Origin: an uncultured Eubacteriales bacterium
GTDB lineage: Bacteria > Bacillota > Clostridia > Christensenellales > Aristaeellaceae
Assembly: GCA_902790175.1 (NCBI GenBank)
Contig: CADAQZ010000026.1
Span: 1-49,931, forward strand
Direction: 5' to 3'
DNA: 49,931 bases
Below, one piece after another: positions 42,264-49,931 of this stretch. Below the pieces are notes generated by a model. The model was given only the letters and a program-made list of their open reading frames with translations, had not been told where the DNA came from and did not search any database. Position 1 is the stretch's first letter. The number at the start of each line of letters is the position of its first letter. The position numbers and the translations under genes were made by a program.

Positions 42264-43772
42264 TCATTCCTCATTCCTCAAAATCCGATAAACCTTCTCC
42301 ATATCCAGGCTCGCGCGCACGACATCGGCGAGCTTGTCGAACTGCGCCTCGCGGTAGGCGGCGAAGTCGGGGGCGGGGGCCGCGCCGTCCTCCGGCAGGC
42401 CCTTGATCGCCCGCGCGCGCCGGATGAGCGCGTCGGACAGCCGCCCATCATCGAATAGCCCGTGCAGATAGGTGCCCAGCACGTTGCCCGCGGTGTTGCA
42501 GGCTCCGAGGGGCCTCCCCGCGCCGTCCGCGAGCCAGACGCGCGCGCCCGGCCCGTAGGCGTTTTCGCCGTTGTGGATCTCGTAGCCCGCGATGCCCGCG
42601 CCGCGCAGCCCCGCCAGCCAGTCCGGCCCGCCGCAGACCGCGCCCGTCGCCTGGGCGGTGCGCTTTTCGGCATGGAAGGAGACCTCTATGTCGATCAGGC
42701 CCAGACCCGCGGCCTCGGGCGCGTCCGATTCCACGCCCTCGGGGTCGCGCAGCGCGTTCCCCAGCATCTGGAAGCCCCCGCACACGCCCGCCAGCAGCCC
42801 GCCCGCGCGGGCGTGGCGCACGATAGGCGCGAGCATGCCGCGCCGCTTCAGGTCGTTCAGGTCCCCGATGGTGTTCTTCGTGCCGGGCAGGATGATCACG
42901 TCCGCGCCCGCCAGGTCCTCCGGCGCGAGCGCGTACTTCAGCGTCACGCCGGGGTGCAGCGACAGCGCCTGGAAGTCCGTAAAGTTTGAGATGTGCTTGA
43001 GCCGCACCACCGCCACGGTGATCTCCCCCGCGCCGGTCTGCGCCGTCAGCCGCCGGGACACGCTGTCCTCGTCCTCGATGTCCGCGTCCGTCCACGGCAC
43101 CACGCCCAGCACCGGGATGCCCAGCCTGTCCTCGATCATCCGCAGCCCCGGCTCCAGGATCGCCAGATCCCCGCGGAACTTGTTGATGATCAGGCCCTTG
43201 ACCCGCGCGCGCTCGTTCGGCTCCAACAGCATCACGGTGCCGTAAAGCGCCGCGAACACGCCGCCGCAGTCGATGTCGCCCACGAGCACGACCGGCGCGT
43301 CGGCGGCTTCGGCCATCCACATGTTCACCAGGTCGCCCTCGCGCAAATTGATCTCCGCAGGGCTGCCCGCGCCTTCGATCACCACGGCGTCGTATTGCGC
43401 CTCCAGCACGTCGTAGGTCTGTTTCACCAACGTCCGCAGTCTGGGCTTGTACAGGTGGTACTCCATCGCCGTCATGCTGCCGATGGGCCTGCCCATGCAG
43501 ATCACCTGGCTATGTCTGTCGCCGGTGGGCTTCAACAGGATCGGGTTCATCGCCGCGACGGGCTCCAGGCCCGCGGCCTGCGCCTGCACGGCCTGGGCGC
43601 GGCCGATCTCCAGGCCCTCGCGCGTGGCAAAGCTGTTCAGCGCCATGTTCTGGCTCTTGAACGGCGCGACGCGCAGGCCGTCCTGCCGAAACACGCGGCA
43701 CAGCCCCGCGCACAGCATGGACTTCCCCACCGACGAGCCGGTGCCCTGGAGCATGATACACTTCCCGCGCAT
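42264..43772 (-). CDS. cbiP: Cobyric acid synthase CbiP/CobQ
   Basis: Protein of 502 residues that amidates four side chains of adenosyl-cobyrinic acid diamide using glutamine and ATP. The N-terminal part has the P-loop (LQGTGSSVGKS) and KSQNMALNS; the C-terminal amidotransferase part has the nucleophile Cys in GVCGGFQMLG and the His in GTYLHGLFDD. AGGAGG precedes the ATG at 43772. It follows the acetyltransferase by 9 bases. The last residues (Arg-Asn-Glu-Glu) come from GAGGAATGAGG, resembling the heptamer tail seen elsewhere. Confidence 0.95.
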   Translation of the reverse strand: MRGKCIMLQGTGSSVGKSMLCAGLCRVFRQDGLRVAPFKSQNMALNSFATREGLEIGRAQAVQAQAAGLEPVAAMNPILLKPTGDRHSQVICMGRPIGSMTAMEYHLYKPRLRTLVKQTYDVLEAQYDAVVIEGAGSPAEINLREGDLVNMWMAEAADAPVVLVGDIDCGGVFAALYGTVMLLEPNERARVKGLIINKFRGDLAILEPGLRMIEDRLGIPVLGVVPWTDADIEDEDSVSRRLTAQTGAGEITVAVVRLKHISNFTDFQALSLHPGVTLKYALAPEDLAGADVIILPGTKNTIGDLNDLKRRGMLAPIVRHARAGGLLAGVCGGFQMLGNALRDPEGVESDAPEAAGLGLIDIEVSFHAEKRTAQATGAVCGGPDWLAGLRGAGIAGYEIHNGENAYGPGARVWLADGAGRPLGACNTAGNVLGTYLHGLFDDGRLSDALIRRARAIKGLPEDGAAPAPDFAAYREAQFDKLADVVRASLDMEKVYRILRNEE

Positions 43773-43781
43773 AGGCGCCTC

Positions 43782-44231
43782 CTACAGACGGTATTGCATG
43801 AAGTTGCCGTTCTTTTTGAACCCGAAGTCGCCGTACAGCAGCACGCCCGCGTCCGACGCCGTGACCTGCACCGCGCCGCAGCCATATGCCCGCGCCGCGT
43901 CCACCACGCGCGAGAGCAGCTCGCGCGCGATGCCCCGGCGGCGGTATTCCGGCTCGGTGAACATGCCCGAGAGCAGGCCGATTTTGCCGGTGGGACAGGA
44001 GAAGTAGGGCGGCTTTTCGACGAACGACATGCCGCTGGTGGCGACGATGCGCCCGCCGTCCACGGCCAGCCAGGCGACGAACGTGCCGTCCGCGAGGTGG
44101 CGGGCGTAGTGGTCGCGCAGGGCGGGGCGCAGGTCGACCGCCTCCGTCGCGCCCTCCTCCCGCAGCTGGCGCACGCGCATTTCGATGTACGGCTCGATGT
44201 CCGCCTCGGTCATCCGGCGATAGATAAGCAT
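43782..44231 (-). CDS. GNAT-family N-acetyltransferase
   Basis: Protein of 149 residues from the ATG at 44231, preceded by AAGGAGG. The acetyl-CoA motif (GMFTEPEYRRRGIARELL) and a later VQVTASDAGVLLYGDFGF fit a GNAT fold. The substrate is unknown. It sits between cobalamin genes, 9 bases before cbiP, so it is probably in the operon. A role in cobalamin synthesis is not known for this family, and it may be a passenger. Confidence 0.85.
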   Translation of the reverse strand: MLIYRRMTEADIEPYIEMRVRQLREEGATEAVDLRPALRDHYARHLADGTFVAWLAVDGGRIVATSGMSFVEKPPYFSCPTGKIGLLSGMFTEPEYRRRGIARELLSRVVDAARAYGCGAVQVTASDAGVLLYGDFGFKKNGNFMQYRL

Positions 44232-44264
44232 GGTGGGCCTCCTTGTGATGTGATTGCATGGCTG

Positions 44265-44435
44265 CCAAAAGGCTTCCCCTCTGGGGAAGCTGTCAGCATC
44301 CTTGGATGCTGACTGAAGAGGTCGACGTGGTACAGTGAAATGGCAGTCCATTAATCGACCTCTTCCGACCTCGCTGCGCTCGGTCACCTGACGCTGACAC
44401 TAGGCCTGTGGCCCCCAAAGGGGAAGGCTTTGGGG
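44265..44435. repeat. Long palindromic MITE-like element
   Basis: A 171-bp unit with outer hairpins CCAAAAGGCTTCCCCTCTGG and CCCCCAAAGGGGAAGGCTTT, and an inner inverted pair GAGGTCGAC / TCGACCTC. It separates cobD from the acetyltransferase inside the cobalamin gene row. Confidence 0.78.
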
Positions 44436-44437
44436 AT

Positions 44438-44480
44438 CGCGGCAGCCGCTAACTCCAACTCCTCACTCCTAACTCCCTTA
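44438..44480 (-). repeat. Head-plus-tail repeat at the 3' end of cobD
   Basis: Head CGCGGCAGCCGC (44438-44449), then tail units read as GGAGTTAGGAGTGAGGAGTT. The tail encodes the last nine residues of CobD (RELGVRSWS), and the TAG stop lies at the head-tail junction. Confidence 0.82.
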
Positions 44481-45459
44481 GCGCCCGCACCAGCCGCGCA
44501 TTCTCCGCCTCCGTTCGCACGGCGAGGCGGACGTGGCCGTCGGTGAGGCCGGGAAACGCGCCGCAGGGGCGCACGAGGATGCGATTTTCACGCAGGGCCT
44601 CGACGGCGGGACGCATGTCCCTCCCGAAATCGCAGAGCAGGAAGTTGGCCTCCGAGGGCTGCACCTTCGCGCCGAGATCCTCCAGCGCGACGGCGAACGC
44701 CGCGCGACGGTGGGCATTTCTCTCGCGAATCACCTCAAAATCCCCCTCGCGTCCCGGCAGCGCCGCCGCCACGGCCTCGGCCGCGCAGTTCAGCCGCCAT
44801 GGGGGCAAGCTTTCCTCCAGCGCCGCGATCACCGACGAGTGCGCCGCGACGTAGCCCAGCCGCGCGCCCGGGATCGCCAGCGCCTTGGTCAGCGACCCCA
44901 GCACGATCAGCGCCGGATGCGCCGCCACTTCCCGCGCCACGCCGTGCCCGGGGCAGTAGTCGATGAACGCCTCGTCCACGACCAGCCGCCCGCCCTCGGC
45001 CTCGACGCGCGCCAGCAGCGCCAGCACGTCCTCCCGCGAGAGCGCCGCGCCGGTGGGGTTGTTCGGGTTGCACAGCCACACGCACTCGCCGGGCTCCGGG
45101 GCAAAATCCCGCCAGTTTTCCCAATCGACATTCCTGTGCGCGCCGCACAGGCGTGCGTACTCCTGAAACGTCGGCTGGAGGATCGCGTGGCGGTTCAACA
45201 GCCGGGCCACCGCCGCCGCCGCCTCGACGCCGCCGCTCATGGGCAAAATACACTCCGGCGACACGCCCGCGTGCGCCGCCAGCCCCGCGCGCGCCGATTC
45301 GGAGCGCGGGTCGGGATAGTAGCCCGCGTTTTCGAGCCCCGCCGCCAGCGCCGCGCGCACCCAGTCGGGCGGGCCGTCGGGGTTCAGGCTCGCGGAGAAG
45401 TCCAGCCAGTCCCCGGGGCGGCTGCCGCGCCAGACGTCCCCGCCGTGAACGACGCTCAT
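44449..45459 (-). CDS. cobD: Threonine-phosphate decarboxylase-like PLP enzyme CobD
   Basis: PLP-dependent enzyme of 336 residues, related to histidinol-phosphate aminotransferase, that makes aminopropanol phosphate for the cobalamin arm. Family signs are DFSASLNPDGPPDWV, CNPNNPTG, VVDEAFIDY, the PLP lysine in GSLTKALAIPG and the Arg in ARLGY. The start overlaps the cbiA stop by four bases (ATGA). The extreme C-terminus is made of repeat-derived codons. The location in the cobalamin operon favours CobD over histidine synthesis. Confidence 0.9.
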   Translation of the reverse strand: MSVVHGGDVWRGSRPGDWLDFSASLNPDGPPDWVRAALAAGLENAGYYPDPRSESARAGLAAHAGVSPECILPMSGGVEAAAAVARLLNRHAILQPTFQEYARLCGAHRNVDWENWRDFAPEPGECVWLCNPNNPTGAALSREDVLALLARVEAEGGRLVVDEAFIDYCPGHGVAREVAAHPALIVLGSLTKALAIPGARLGYVAAHSSVIAALEESLPPWRLNCAAEAVAAALPGREGDFEVIRERNAHRRAAFAVALEDLGAKVQPSEANFLLCDFGRDMRPAVEALRENRILVRPCGAFPGLTDGHVRLAVRTEAENARLVRALRELGVRSWS

Positions 45460-46718
45460 CGCAGTATCCTCTCTATCAGCGCCGGGCGGTCGAACCAGTG
45501 CAGGTGCGGGTAGCCCGCCAGCGCATTCATGTATACATACCCCTCACGCCACGTCGCCGCGCCCTTGCGCACCTCGAAGCGCGTCTCAAGCGGCGCAGTC
45601 GGCTCCACGGCGGAGTGGTGGAATTCGTGGGCCGGGAACGAGAGGTCGCCGTCCGACACGGTGACGTAGCCGAAGCGCCGCAGCCCGCCGGTCATTTTCC
45701 AGCGCATCGGCAGCGCGCCGATCATCGCCAGGTACAGCATGCCGCCGCACTCCGCGTACACCCGCAGCCCGCCCTCGATCGCGCCGCGCACCGAGGCCGC
45801 CATGGCCGCGTTGCCGGTCAATTCGGCCTCGAACGCCTCGGGAAAGCCGCCGGGCAGGATCAGCGCGTCGAGGCTTTCCGGCAGCGCGGCGTCAGCAAGC
45901 GGCGAGAACTCGACGACCTCCGCGCCCATGTCCGAAAGCGCCCACAGGTTCGGCTCGTAGATGAAGGAAAAGGCGGCGTCCCGGGCGACGCCCACGCGCA
46001 TACCGGCGAGGGTCCGGGGGTATTCAAACGCCGGGACCTCGACGGCCTGCGCCGCGCGGGCGACGCGCATCAGCCCCTCCGCGTCCAGCCGCAGCAGCCC
46101 CGCCGCGCGCTCGATCTGCGCCGCCGCCTGCGGGCGCTCCTGCGCGGGCACGAGCCCCAGGTGCCGCTCGGGCATGGCGAGCCCCGCGTCCTTTGGAAGC
46201 CACCCCAGGCAGGGAAGGCTGATCTTCTCCAGCGCCGCGCGCACCAGCTCGTAGTGGCGCTCGCCGGAGGCCCGGTTTACCAGCGCCGCGACGATCGTGT
46301 GATCCGGGCGATACTTCAAAAATCCCAGCGCCGAGGCCGCGCAGCTGGCCGCGCCGCCGGATGCGTCCAGCGCCAGCACGACCGGCGTGCCGGTGTGCTT
46401 CGCCAGCGCGTAGGCGCTGCAGGCGTCGCCGCCGTCCAGCCCGTCGTAAAAGCCCATGGCCCCCTCGATCACGGCGATATCCGCCCCCGAAGCGCCGCGC
46501 GCGAGGATGCGCCGCACGCTGCCCGGCGCACAGAGCCACTCGTCCAGGTTGTGCGAGACGCGCCCGCAGGCGAGGCGGTGGAAACCGGGGTCGATGTAGT
46601 CCGGTCCGGCCTTGAACGGCGCGACCGACAGGCCCCGCGCGCGCAGCGCCGCCATCAGCGCCAGCGACAGCGTGGTCTTGCCGCAGCCGCTGCCGGTGCC
46701 CGCCAGCATGATCCGCAT
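45456..46718 (-). CDS. cbiA: Cobyrinate a,c-diamide synthase CbiA
   Basis: Protein of 420 residues that amidates the a and c side chains of cobyrinate. It has a P-loop near the N-terminus (AGTGSGCGKTTLS), FKAGPDYIDPGFH, and the amidotransferase part with LPGGFPE and the Cys in YAECGGMLYL. It is the first gene of the operon; a second ATG three codons in is also possible because the ribosome site (GGGGCGG) is weak. The leader is about 35 nt and holds no cobalamin riboswitch that I can see. Confidence 0.94.
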   Translation of the reverse strand: MRIMLAGTGSGCGKTTLSLALMAALRARGLSVAPFKAGPDYIDPGFHRLACGRVSHNLDEWLCAPGSVRRILARGASGADIAVIEGAMGFYDGLDGGDACSAYALAKHTGTPVVLALDASGGAASCAASALGFLKYRPDHTIVAALVNRASGERHYELVRAALEKISLPCLGWLPKDAGLAMPERHLGLVPAQERPQAAAQIERAAGLLRLDAEGLMRVARAAQAVEVPAFEYPRTLAGMRVGVARDAAFSFIYEPNLWALSDMGAEVVEFSPLADAALPESLDALILPGGFPEAFEAELTGNAAMAASVRGAIEGGLRVYAECGGMLYLAMIGALPMRWKMTGGLRRFGYVTVSDGDLSFPAHEFHHSAVEPTAPLETRFEVRKGAATWREGYVYMNALAGYPHLHWFDRPALIERILR

Positions 46719-46756
46719 CCGCCCCGCCCCCCGTGTGCCGATTTATCTTCAATATA

Positions 46757-46786
46757 AGTATAGCACATTCCGCGAATCGGTGACAA
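46757..46786 (-). promoter_or_regulatory. Promoter of the cobalamin operon
   Basis: Minus-strand -35 TTGTCA (46781-46786) and -10 TATACT (46757-46762) with an 18-bp spacer. Confidence 0.75.
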
Positions 46787-46813
46787 GGGGCGGCGCGCCT
46801 CATTGTCATACAC

Positions 46814-46842
46814 TTGCAAAACTAATGCAATACTTCTATGAA
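46814..46842 (+). promoter_or_regulatory. Possible promoter of the PQQ-propeller gene
   Basis: TTGCAA (46814-46819) and TATGAA (46837-46842) with a 17-bp spacer; the leader would be about 70 nt. Confidence 0.42.
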
Positions 46843-46920
46843 CATCCCGCCACACATCCGATGTAAAATGAAATTTGGTGGAAATATGACTTTATTTTGA
46901 TAACAGGATGACAAACGGCC

Positions 46921-48825
46921 ATGAGAGACAACCACGCCGCCGCGCGGCGAACGGCGAGGCGGCCGGGCACGACCCGCGCCCGCGCCGTGCAGCGCCGCAG
47001 GCAGCGGCTGAAAAACATCATAATCGCCTCGACATGCCTGCTGATCGTGCTGGGCTGCGGCGCGTTCTGGGCGCTCTCCGCCCTGACGCCAAAACCCGCG
47101 CGCATCGCGCCGCAGGTGCAGGTCGCGGCCCCGGCAATGGACGCGCGCCTGATGGGTGAAAACGCGCCGAAGCTGGCGGTACCCGAGCCGGAGCGCACGC
47201 CGCTTCCGACCCGCGCGCCCACCGAGGCCCCGACCCCAGAGCCGGAGCCTACGCCCGAGCCCACCACCACGCTGGAGCCGGTCCCCGAGGCCGTGGCCAA
47301 GCGCGGCGACAATCTGGACGCCGCGGTGTATCGCCAGGCGGCGGTCGCCGCCGTGGAATACGCCGATCCCGGCGCGAACCAGCTGGTGTCCAAGACCGAG
47401 GTGTTCGCCGAGGACGCCGCGCCCCTCGCCGCAGAGAGCGAGATCCACATGGGCGCGTCCGCCGAATACGCCGCCATCGAGGGCGTGACCACCTTCCGCG
47501 GCACCAACTACCGCGACGGCGGGGCCTACGGCGAGATCCCCGAAAACCCCCGGGCGCTGTTCGTGGCCTGGCAGAAGCGCATCGGCAGCCTGGACAACTG
47601 GACCGGCGTGGGCTGGACGGGCCAGGCCAGCGTGGTGCGCTGGCCGGCGGACCTGCGCGCGCAGATGAACATCAACCGCGCCAAGAAGAACAAGAATGGC
47701 CTGACGGAGGTGCTCTACGCCACGCTGGACGGCCACATCTACTTCCTCGACCTGGAGGACGGCCAGGAGACCCGCGGCGCGATCAACATCGGCGCGCCCA
47801 TCAAGGGCAGCCTGACGGTGGACCCGCGCGGCGTGCCGCTGTTGTACTGCGGGCAGGGCATCTACGAGTTTGAAAACGGCAAGCGCGTGCAGTGCGGCAC
47901 CCGCATCTGGAGCCTCATCGACCAGCAGCAGCTCTACTTCCTCAACGGCAGCGATTCCAAGGCCCACCGCCACTGGTTCGCCTTCGACTGCTCGCCGCTG
48001 GTGGACGGCGCGACCGACACGATGATCACCGCCGGGGAGAACGGCGTGCTCTACAAGGTGAAGCTGAACACGCGGCAGGCCGCGGATCAGGTGTCTGTGG
48101 ACCCGACCGTCACCCGCTACACCTACAAGCAGAAGGTCGATGGCAAGCTGGGCACGGAGAACTCCGTGGCCGTGTACAACAGCTACGCTTACTTCGCCAA
48201 CAACACCGGCATCATCCAGTGCGTGGACCTGAACGCCATGGAGCTCATCTGGAGCTACGCCGACGGCGACGACACCGACGCCAGCCTGGTGATCGAGCCG
48301 GAGGCGGACGGGCAGGTGGCGCTCTACGCCGTGAACGAGGTGGACAAGCGCGGCAGCCGCGGCGCGAGCCAGATGATCAAGCTGAACGCGCTGACCGGCG
48401 AGGTGCTCTGGAGCGTGGACTCCGACCCCATCTACCAGAACGACGAGAACGGCGGCGGCGGCTTCGCCACCCCGGCGGTGGGCAAGGGCAGCCTTTCCGA
48501 TCTCGTGTACTTCCACATCTGCCGCACCGAGCACACCCACGGCATGCTCTACGCGCTGGACAAGCGCACGGGCGAGACCGTCTGGGCCCGGAGCCTGGAG
48601 CGCTACGGCTGGTCGTCGCCCACGTGCCTGTACGCGCCCTCCGGCAAGGGCTACGTGCTGGTGGGCTCCAGCGACGGCACGCTGCGGCTGCTGGACGGCC
48701 TGACCGGCGAGGACGTCGCCAGCGTCCAGCTGAACGGCAACATCGAGGGCACCCCCGCCGTGTTCGACGACATGATCGTCGTCGGCACCCGCGGCAGCGT
48801 GATCTATGGGATCAAGATTGTGTGA
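46921..48825 (+). CDS. Membrane-anchored PQQ-like beta-propeller protein
   Basis: Protein of 634 residues. A basic cytoplasmic start is followed by one membrane helix (about residues 32-52) and a Pro/Thr/Glu-rich linker (about 80-120, PTEAPTPEPEPTPEPT). The rest is an extracellular beta-propeller with repeating blades such as LYATLDGHIYFLDLEDG, GMLYALDKRTGETVW and VGSSDGTLRLLDGLTG. These are PQQ-type repeats (BamB fold) but lack signs of an enzyme site, so a scaffold or binding role is likely. The ribosome site is weak. It is divergent from the cobalamin operon, and there is no clear functional link. Confidence 0.85.
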   Translation: MRDNHAAARRTARRPGTTRARAVQRRRQRLKNIIIASTCLLIVLGCGAFWALSALTPKPARIAPQVQVAAPAMDARLMGENAPKLAVPEPERTPLPTRAPTEAPTPEPEPTPEPTTTLEPVPEAVAKRGDNLDAAVYRQAAVAAVEYADPGANQLVSKTEVFAEDAAPLAAESEIHMGASAEYAAIEGVTTFRGTNYRDGGAYGEIPENPRALFVAWQKRIGSLDNWTGVGWTGQASVVRWPADLRAQMNINRAKKNKNGLTEVLYATLDGHIYFLDLEDGQETRGAINIGAPIKGSLTVDPRGVPLLYCGQGIYEFENGKRVQCGTRIWSLIDQQQLYFLNGSDSKAHRHWFAFDCSPLVDGATDTMITAGENGVLYKVKLNTRQAADQVSVDPTVTRYTYKQKVDGKLGTENSVAVYNSYAYFANNTGIIQCVDLNAMELIWSYADGDDTDASLVIEPEADGQVALYAVNEVDKRGSRGASQMIKLNALTGEVLWSVDSDPIYQNDENGGGGFATPAVGKGSLSDLVYFHICRTEHTHGMLYALDKRTGETVWARSLERYGWSSPTCLYAPSGKGYVLVGSSDGTLRLLDGLTGEDVASVQLNGNIEGTPAVFDDMIVVGTRGSVIYGIKIV

Positions 48826-48829
48826 TAGG

Positions 48830-48969
48830 AAAAAAGCCTTCCCCTTTGGGGAAGGTGGCAGCCCGTAGGGCTGACGAATGAGGTCGCACAGCGTTCATAC
48901 GCACCGTTGTACCATGTCGACCTCATCCGGCGCTGACGCGCCACCTTCCCCAGAGGGGAAGGCTTTTTT
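48830..48969. repeat. 140-bp inverted-repeat element acting as bidirectional terminator
   Basis: Ends AAAAAAGCCTTCCCC and GGGGAAGGCTTTTTT are exact inverted copies. Next inwards are the GGCAGCCCGTAGGGCTG and GGCGCTGACGCGCC hairpins, then the pair AATGAGGTCG / CGACCTCAT. It starts a few bases after the PQQ-gene stop, between two convergent genes. Confidence 0.82.
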
Positions 48970-48979
48970 GTTCTGCCGC

Positions 48980-49017
48980 TTCACTCTCCACTCTCCACTC
49001 TTCACTCTCCACTCTCC
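48980..49017 (-). repeat. Heptamer tail at the 3' end of the thioesterase gene
   Basis: Minus-strand GGAGAGT/GAAGAGT units begin inside the gene, encode its last residues (Glu-Ser-Gly-Glu) and the TGA stop, then continue. No 12-bp head follows here. Confidence 0.75.
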
Positions 49018-49745
49018 TGTCTCTCCTCCAGCCTTCCCGCCACGCAGAAGCAGCGCTTGCCGTCGGCGGAGCCGCAGAAGCTGAAGCGGTCGCCCAGGCG
49101 GACGAGCTGGGTTTGCACCGCCTCGTCGGGCAGGATCTCGCGCTCGTACCCGACGGCAAACTCCGCCACGCGGAAGCGATCCATCACATCGTGCCCCAGC
49201 GCGCTGCACGTCCAGTCCAGGTACTTGGTGTTGTTCGCGTGGCCGTTCAGGTCGAAGTCGGCGTAGGGTGGCGTGAACGCGCCCTCCACGGCTGGGCCGT
49301 CGAGGGGCCGCGCCGCGCCCAGCGGGATGCCCGCGGGCATGTCGGCGTTCTCCGGAAGCCGCGCCAGCACCGCGTCGCTCGTGACGGCGCGCCGGTTTTT
49401 CAGGTCCATCAGCAGCCACAGGCTGCTGGCCTCGCCGATCACCTTGCCCGATGCGTCGCGGAAGGCGTTGATCCTCGGGTAGAACAGGTGCTTCGGCGGC
49501 AGCGGCCAGGTCTCCACCGAGATCACCTCGCCCAGCCGGGGCGCGCGCCTGAGCACCACGCGGCTGCGCGACAGCACCCAGATGATGCCCAGCGCATCGG
49601 TGAACGCCCGGGGCAGGCCCAGCTGCTTGCAGTGTTCGGTCGCCGTCTCCTGCATGCTCTCCAAAATCGCGCTCGGCTTCCACTGGCCGCTCTTGTCGCA
49701 CATGCCCGTGCGCAGCGCGAAGGTCTCCGTGTAGCTCTTTTCCAT
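49002..49745 (-). CDS. Acyl-ACP thioesterase (Fat family)
   Basis: Protein of 247 residues that releases fatty acids from acyl carrier protein. It has the double hot-dog pattern of the family: an N-terminal half with MQETATEHCKQLGL and IIWVLSR, and a C-terminal half with FDLNGHANNTKYLDW, which holds the conserved Asn and His. The ATG at 49745 is used because AAGGAAGGG precedes it; the longer frame runs into the promoter. The C-terminal residues come from a heptamer repeat. The gene stands alone, divergent from rarA. Confidence 0.9.
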   Translation of the reverse strand: MEKSYTETFALRTGMCDKSGQWKPSAILESMQETATEHCKQLGLPRAFTDALGIIWVLSRSRVVLRRAPRLGEVISVETWPLPPKHLFYPRINAFRDASGKVIGEASSLWLLMDLKNRRAVTSDAVLARLPENADMPAGIPLGAARPLDGPAVEGAFTPPYADFDLNGHANNTKYLDWTCSALGHDVMDRFRVAEFAVGYEREILPDEAVQTQLVRLGDRFSFCGSADGKRCFCVAGRLEERQESGE

Positions 49746-49770
49746 GTCGCGTTCCCTTCCTTCCGGCACC

Positions 49771-49799
49771 ACTTTACCACATTTTCGGGGATTGTTCAA
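49771..49799 (-). promoter_or_regulatory. Promoter of the acyl-ACP thioesterase gene
   Basis: Minus-strand -35 TTGAAC (49794-49799) and -10 TAAAGT (49771-49776) with a 17-bp spacer. Confidence 0.7.
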
Positions 49800-49813
49800 G
49801 GGCGGGTTCCCAC

Positions 49814-49842
49814 TTGCAAACCGCCGCGCATCCCGCTATAAT
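49814..49842 (+). promoter_or_regulatory. Promoter of the rarA-like gene
   Basis: TTGCAA (49814-49819), 17-bp spacer, TATAAT (49837-49842). Confidence 0.82.
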
Positions 49843-49870
49843 ACAGGTAGCACATCCTACGGAGGCTCCC

Positions 49871-49931
49871 ATGGAACAGATGACGTTGTTTGACCGCCCG
49901 GCGTCGCAGCCGCTGGCGGCCCGCCTGCGCC
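49871..49931 (+). CDS. rarA: Start of a replication-associated recombination protein (RarA/MgsA AAA ATPase), cut by window end
   Basis: Only 20 codons are present: MEQMTLFDRPASQPLAARLR. A short lead with LFD and then PLAARLR is the usual beginning of RarA/MgsA, an AAA ATPase at stalled replication forks. GGAGG lies 5 bases before the ATG and a good promoter lies upstream. The call rests on this short start only. Confidence 0.66.
   Translation, partial: MEQMTLFDRPASQPLAARLR

Noticed and set aside
46719-46920. Cobalamin riboswitch before cbiA
   Set aside because: The leader after the promoter is too short and no typical box was found by eye.

Overview
The window comes from the chromosome of a GC-rich anaerobic Firmicute, most likely a gut Clostridium of the Christensenellales or Oscillospirales kind. 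This placement is inferred from gene content and was not tested phylogenetically. Supporting signs are GGAGG ribosome sites before nearly every gene, an oxygen-sensitive class III ribonucleotide reductase, aldo/keto reductases with ferredoxin tails, an LCP wall enzyme, YesN/YesM-type regulators, and short palindromic repeats in most gaps. There are 38 genes, the last one cut by the window edge. No rRNA, tRNA or CRISPR array was seen.

Layout. 0-3.5 kb: anaerobic ribonucleotide reductase nrdD, with a paired NrdR operator on its promoter, and the activase nrdG. 3.5-8.4 kb: GH29 alpha-fucosidase, GH31 alpha-xylosidase with a coupled small membrane protein, and a P-loop kinase. 8.6-10.1 kb: a WYL regulator, then three tiny unknown ORFs behind a leader hairpin that buries the ribosome site of the first. 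10.2-14.1 kb: response regulator, solute-binding protein and sensor kinase. 14.3-20.9 kb: phosphohexomutase, GH94 disaccharide phosphorylase and glycogen phosphorylase. 21.0-27.4 kb: an AraC regulator and a maltodextrin-type ABC importer. 27.8-32.4 kb: a broken secreted protein, a CapD/WbpM dehydratase, an LCP protein and a HAD phosphatase. 32.7-41.1 kb: an orphan BMP binding protein, a PAS-GGDEF-EAL protein, two aldo/keto reductases and a flavoprotein. 41.3-46.7 kb: late cobalamin genes cbiA, cobD, cbiP and cbiB with an embedded acetyltransferase. 46.9-49.9 kb: a membrane-anchored PQQ-type propeller, an acyl-ACP thioesterase and the start of rarA.

How the genes may work together (inference): fucosidase and alpha-xylosidase could trim xyloglucan side chains. 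The GH94 enzyme and glycogen phosphorylase release glucose 1-phosphate from beta- and alpha-glucans, and the mutase sends it into glycolysis. The ABC importer would bring in oligosaccharides under AraC control.

Two patterns stand out. First, a repeated unit of a 12-bp head (CGCGGCAGCCGC) plus a tail of GGAGTGA-like heptamers sits on the 3' ends of genes, and its tail encodes the last residues and stop codon of several of them. It usually lies beside other palindromic repeats in a fixed order. Second, six genes between 14.3 and 28.0 kb are broken by frame-changing indels, while no gene outside that stretch is. This is either local gene decay or a local assembly fault.
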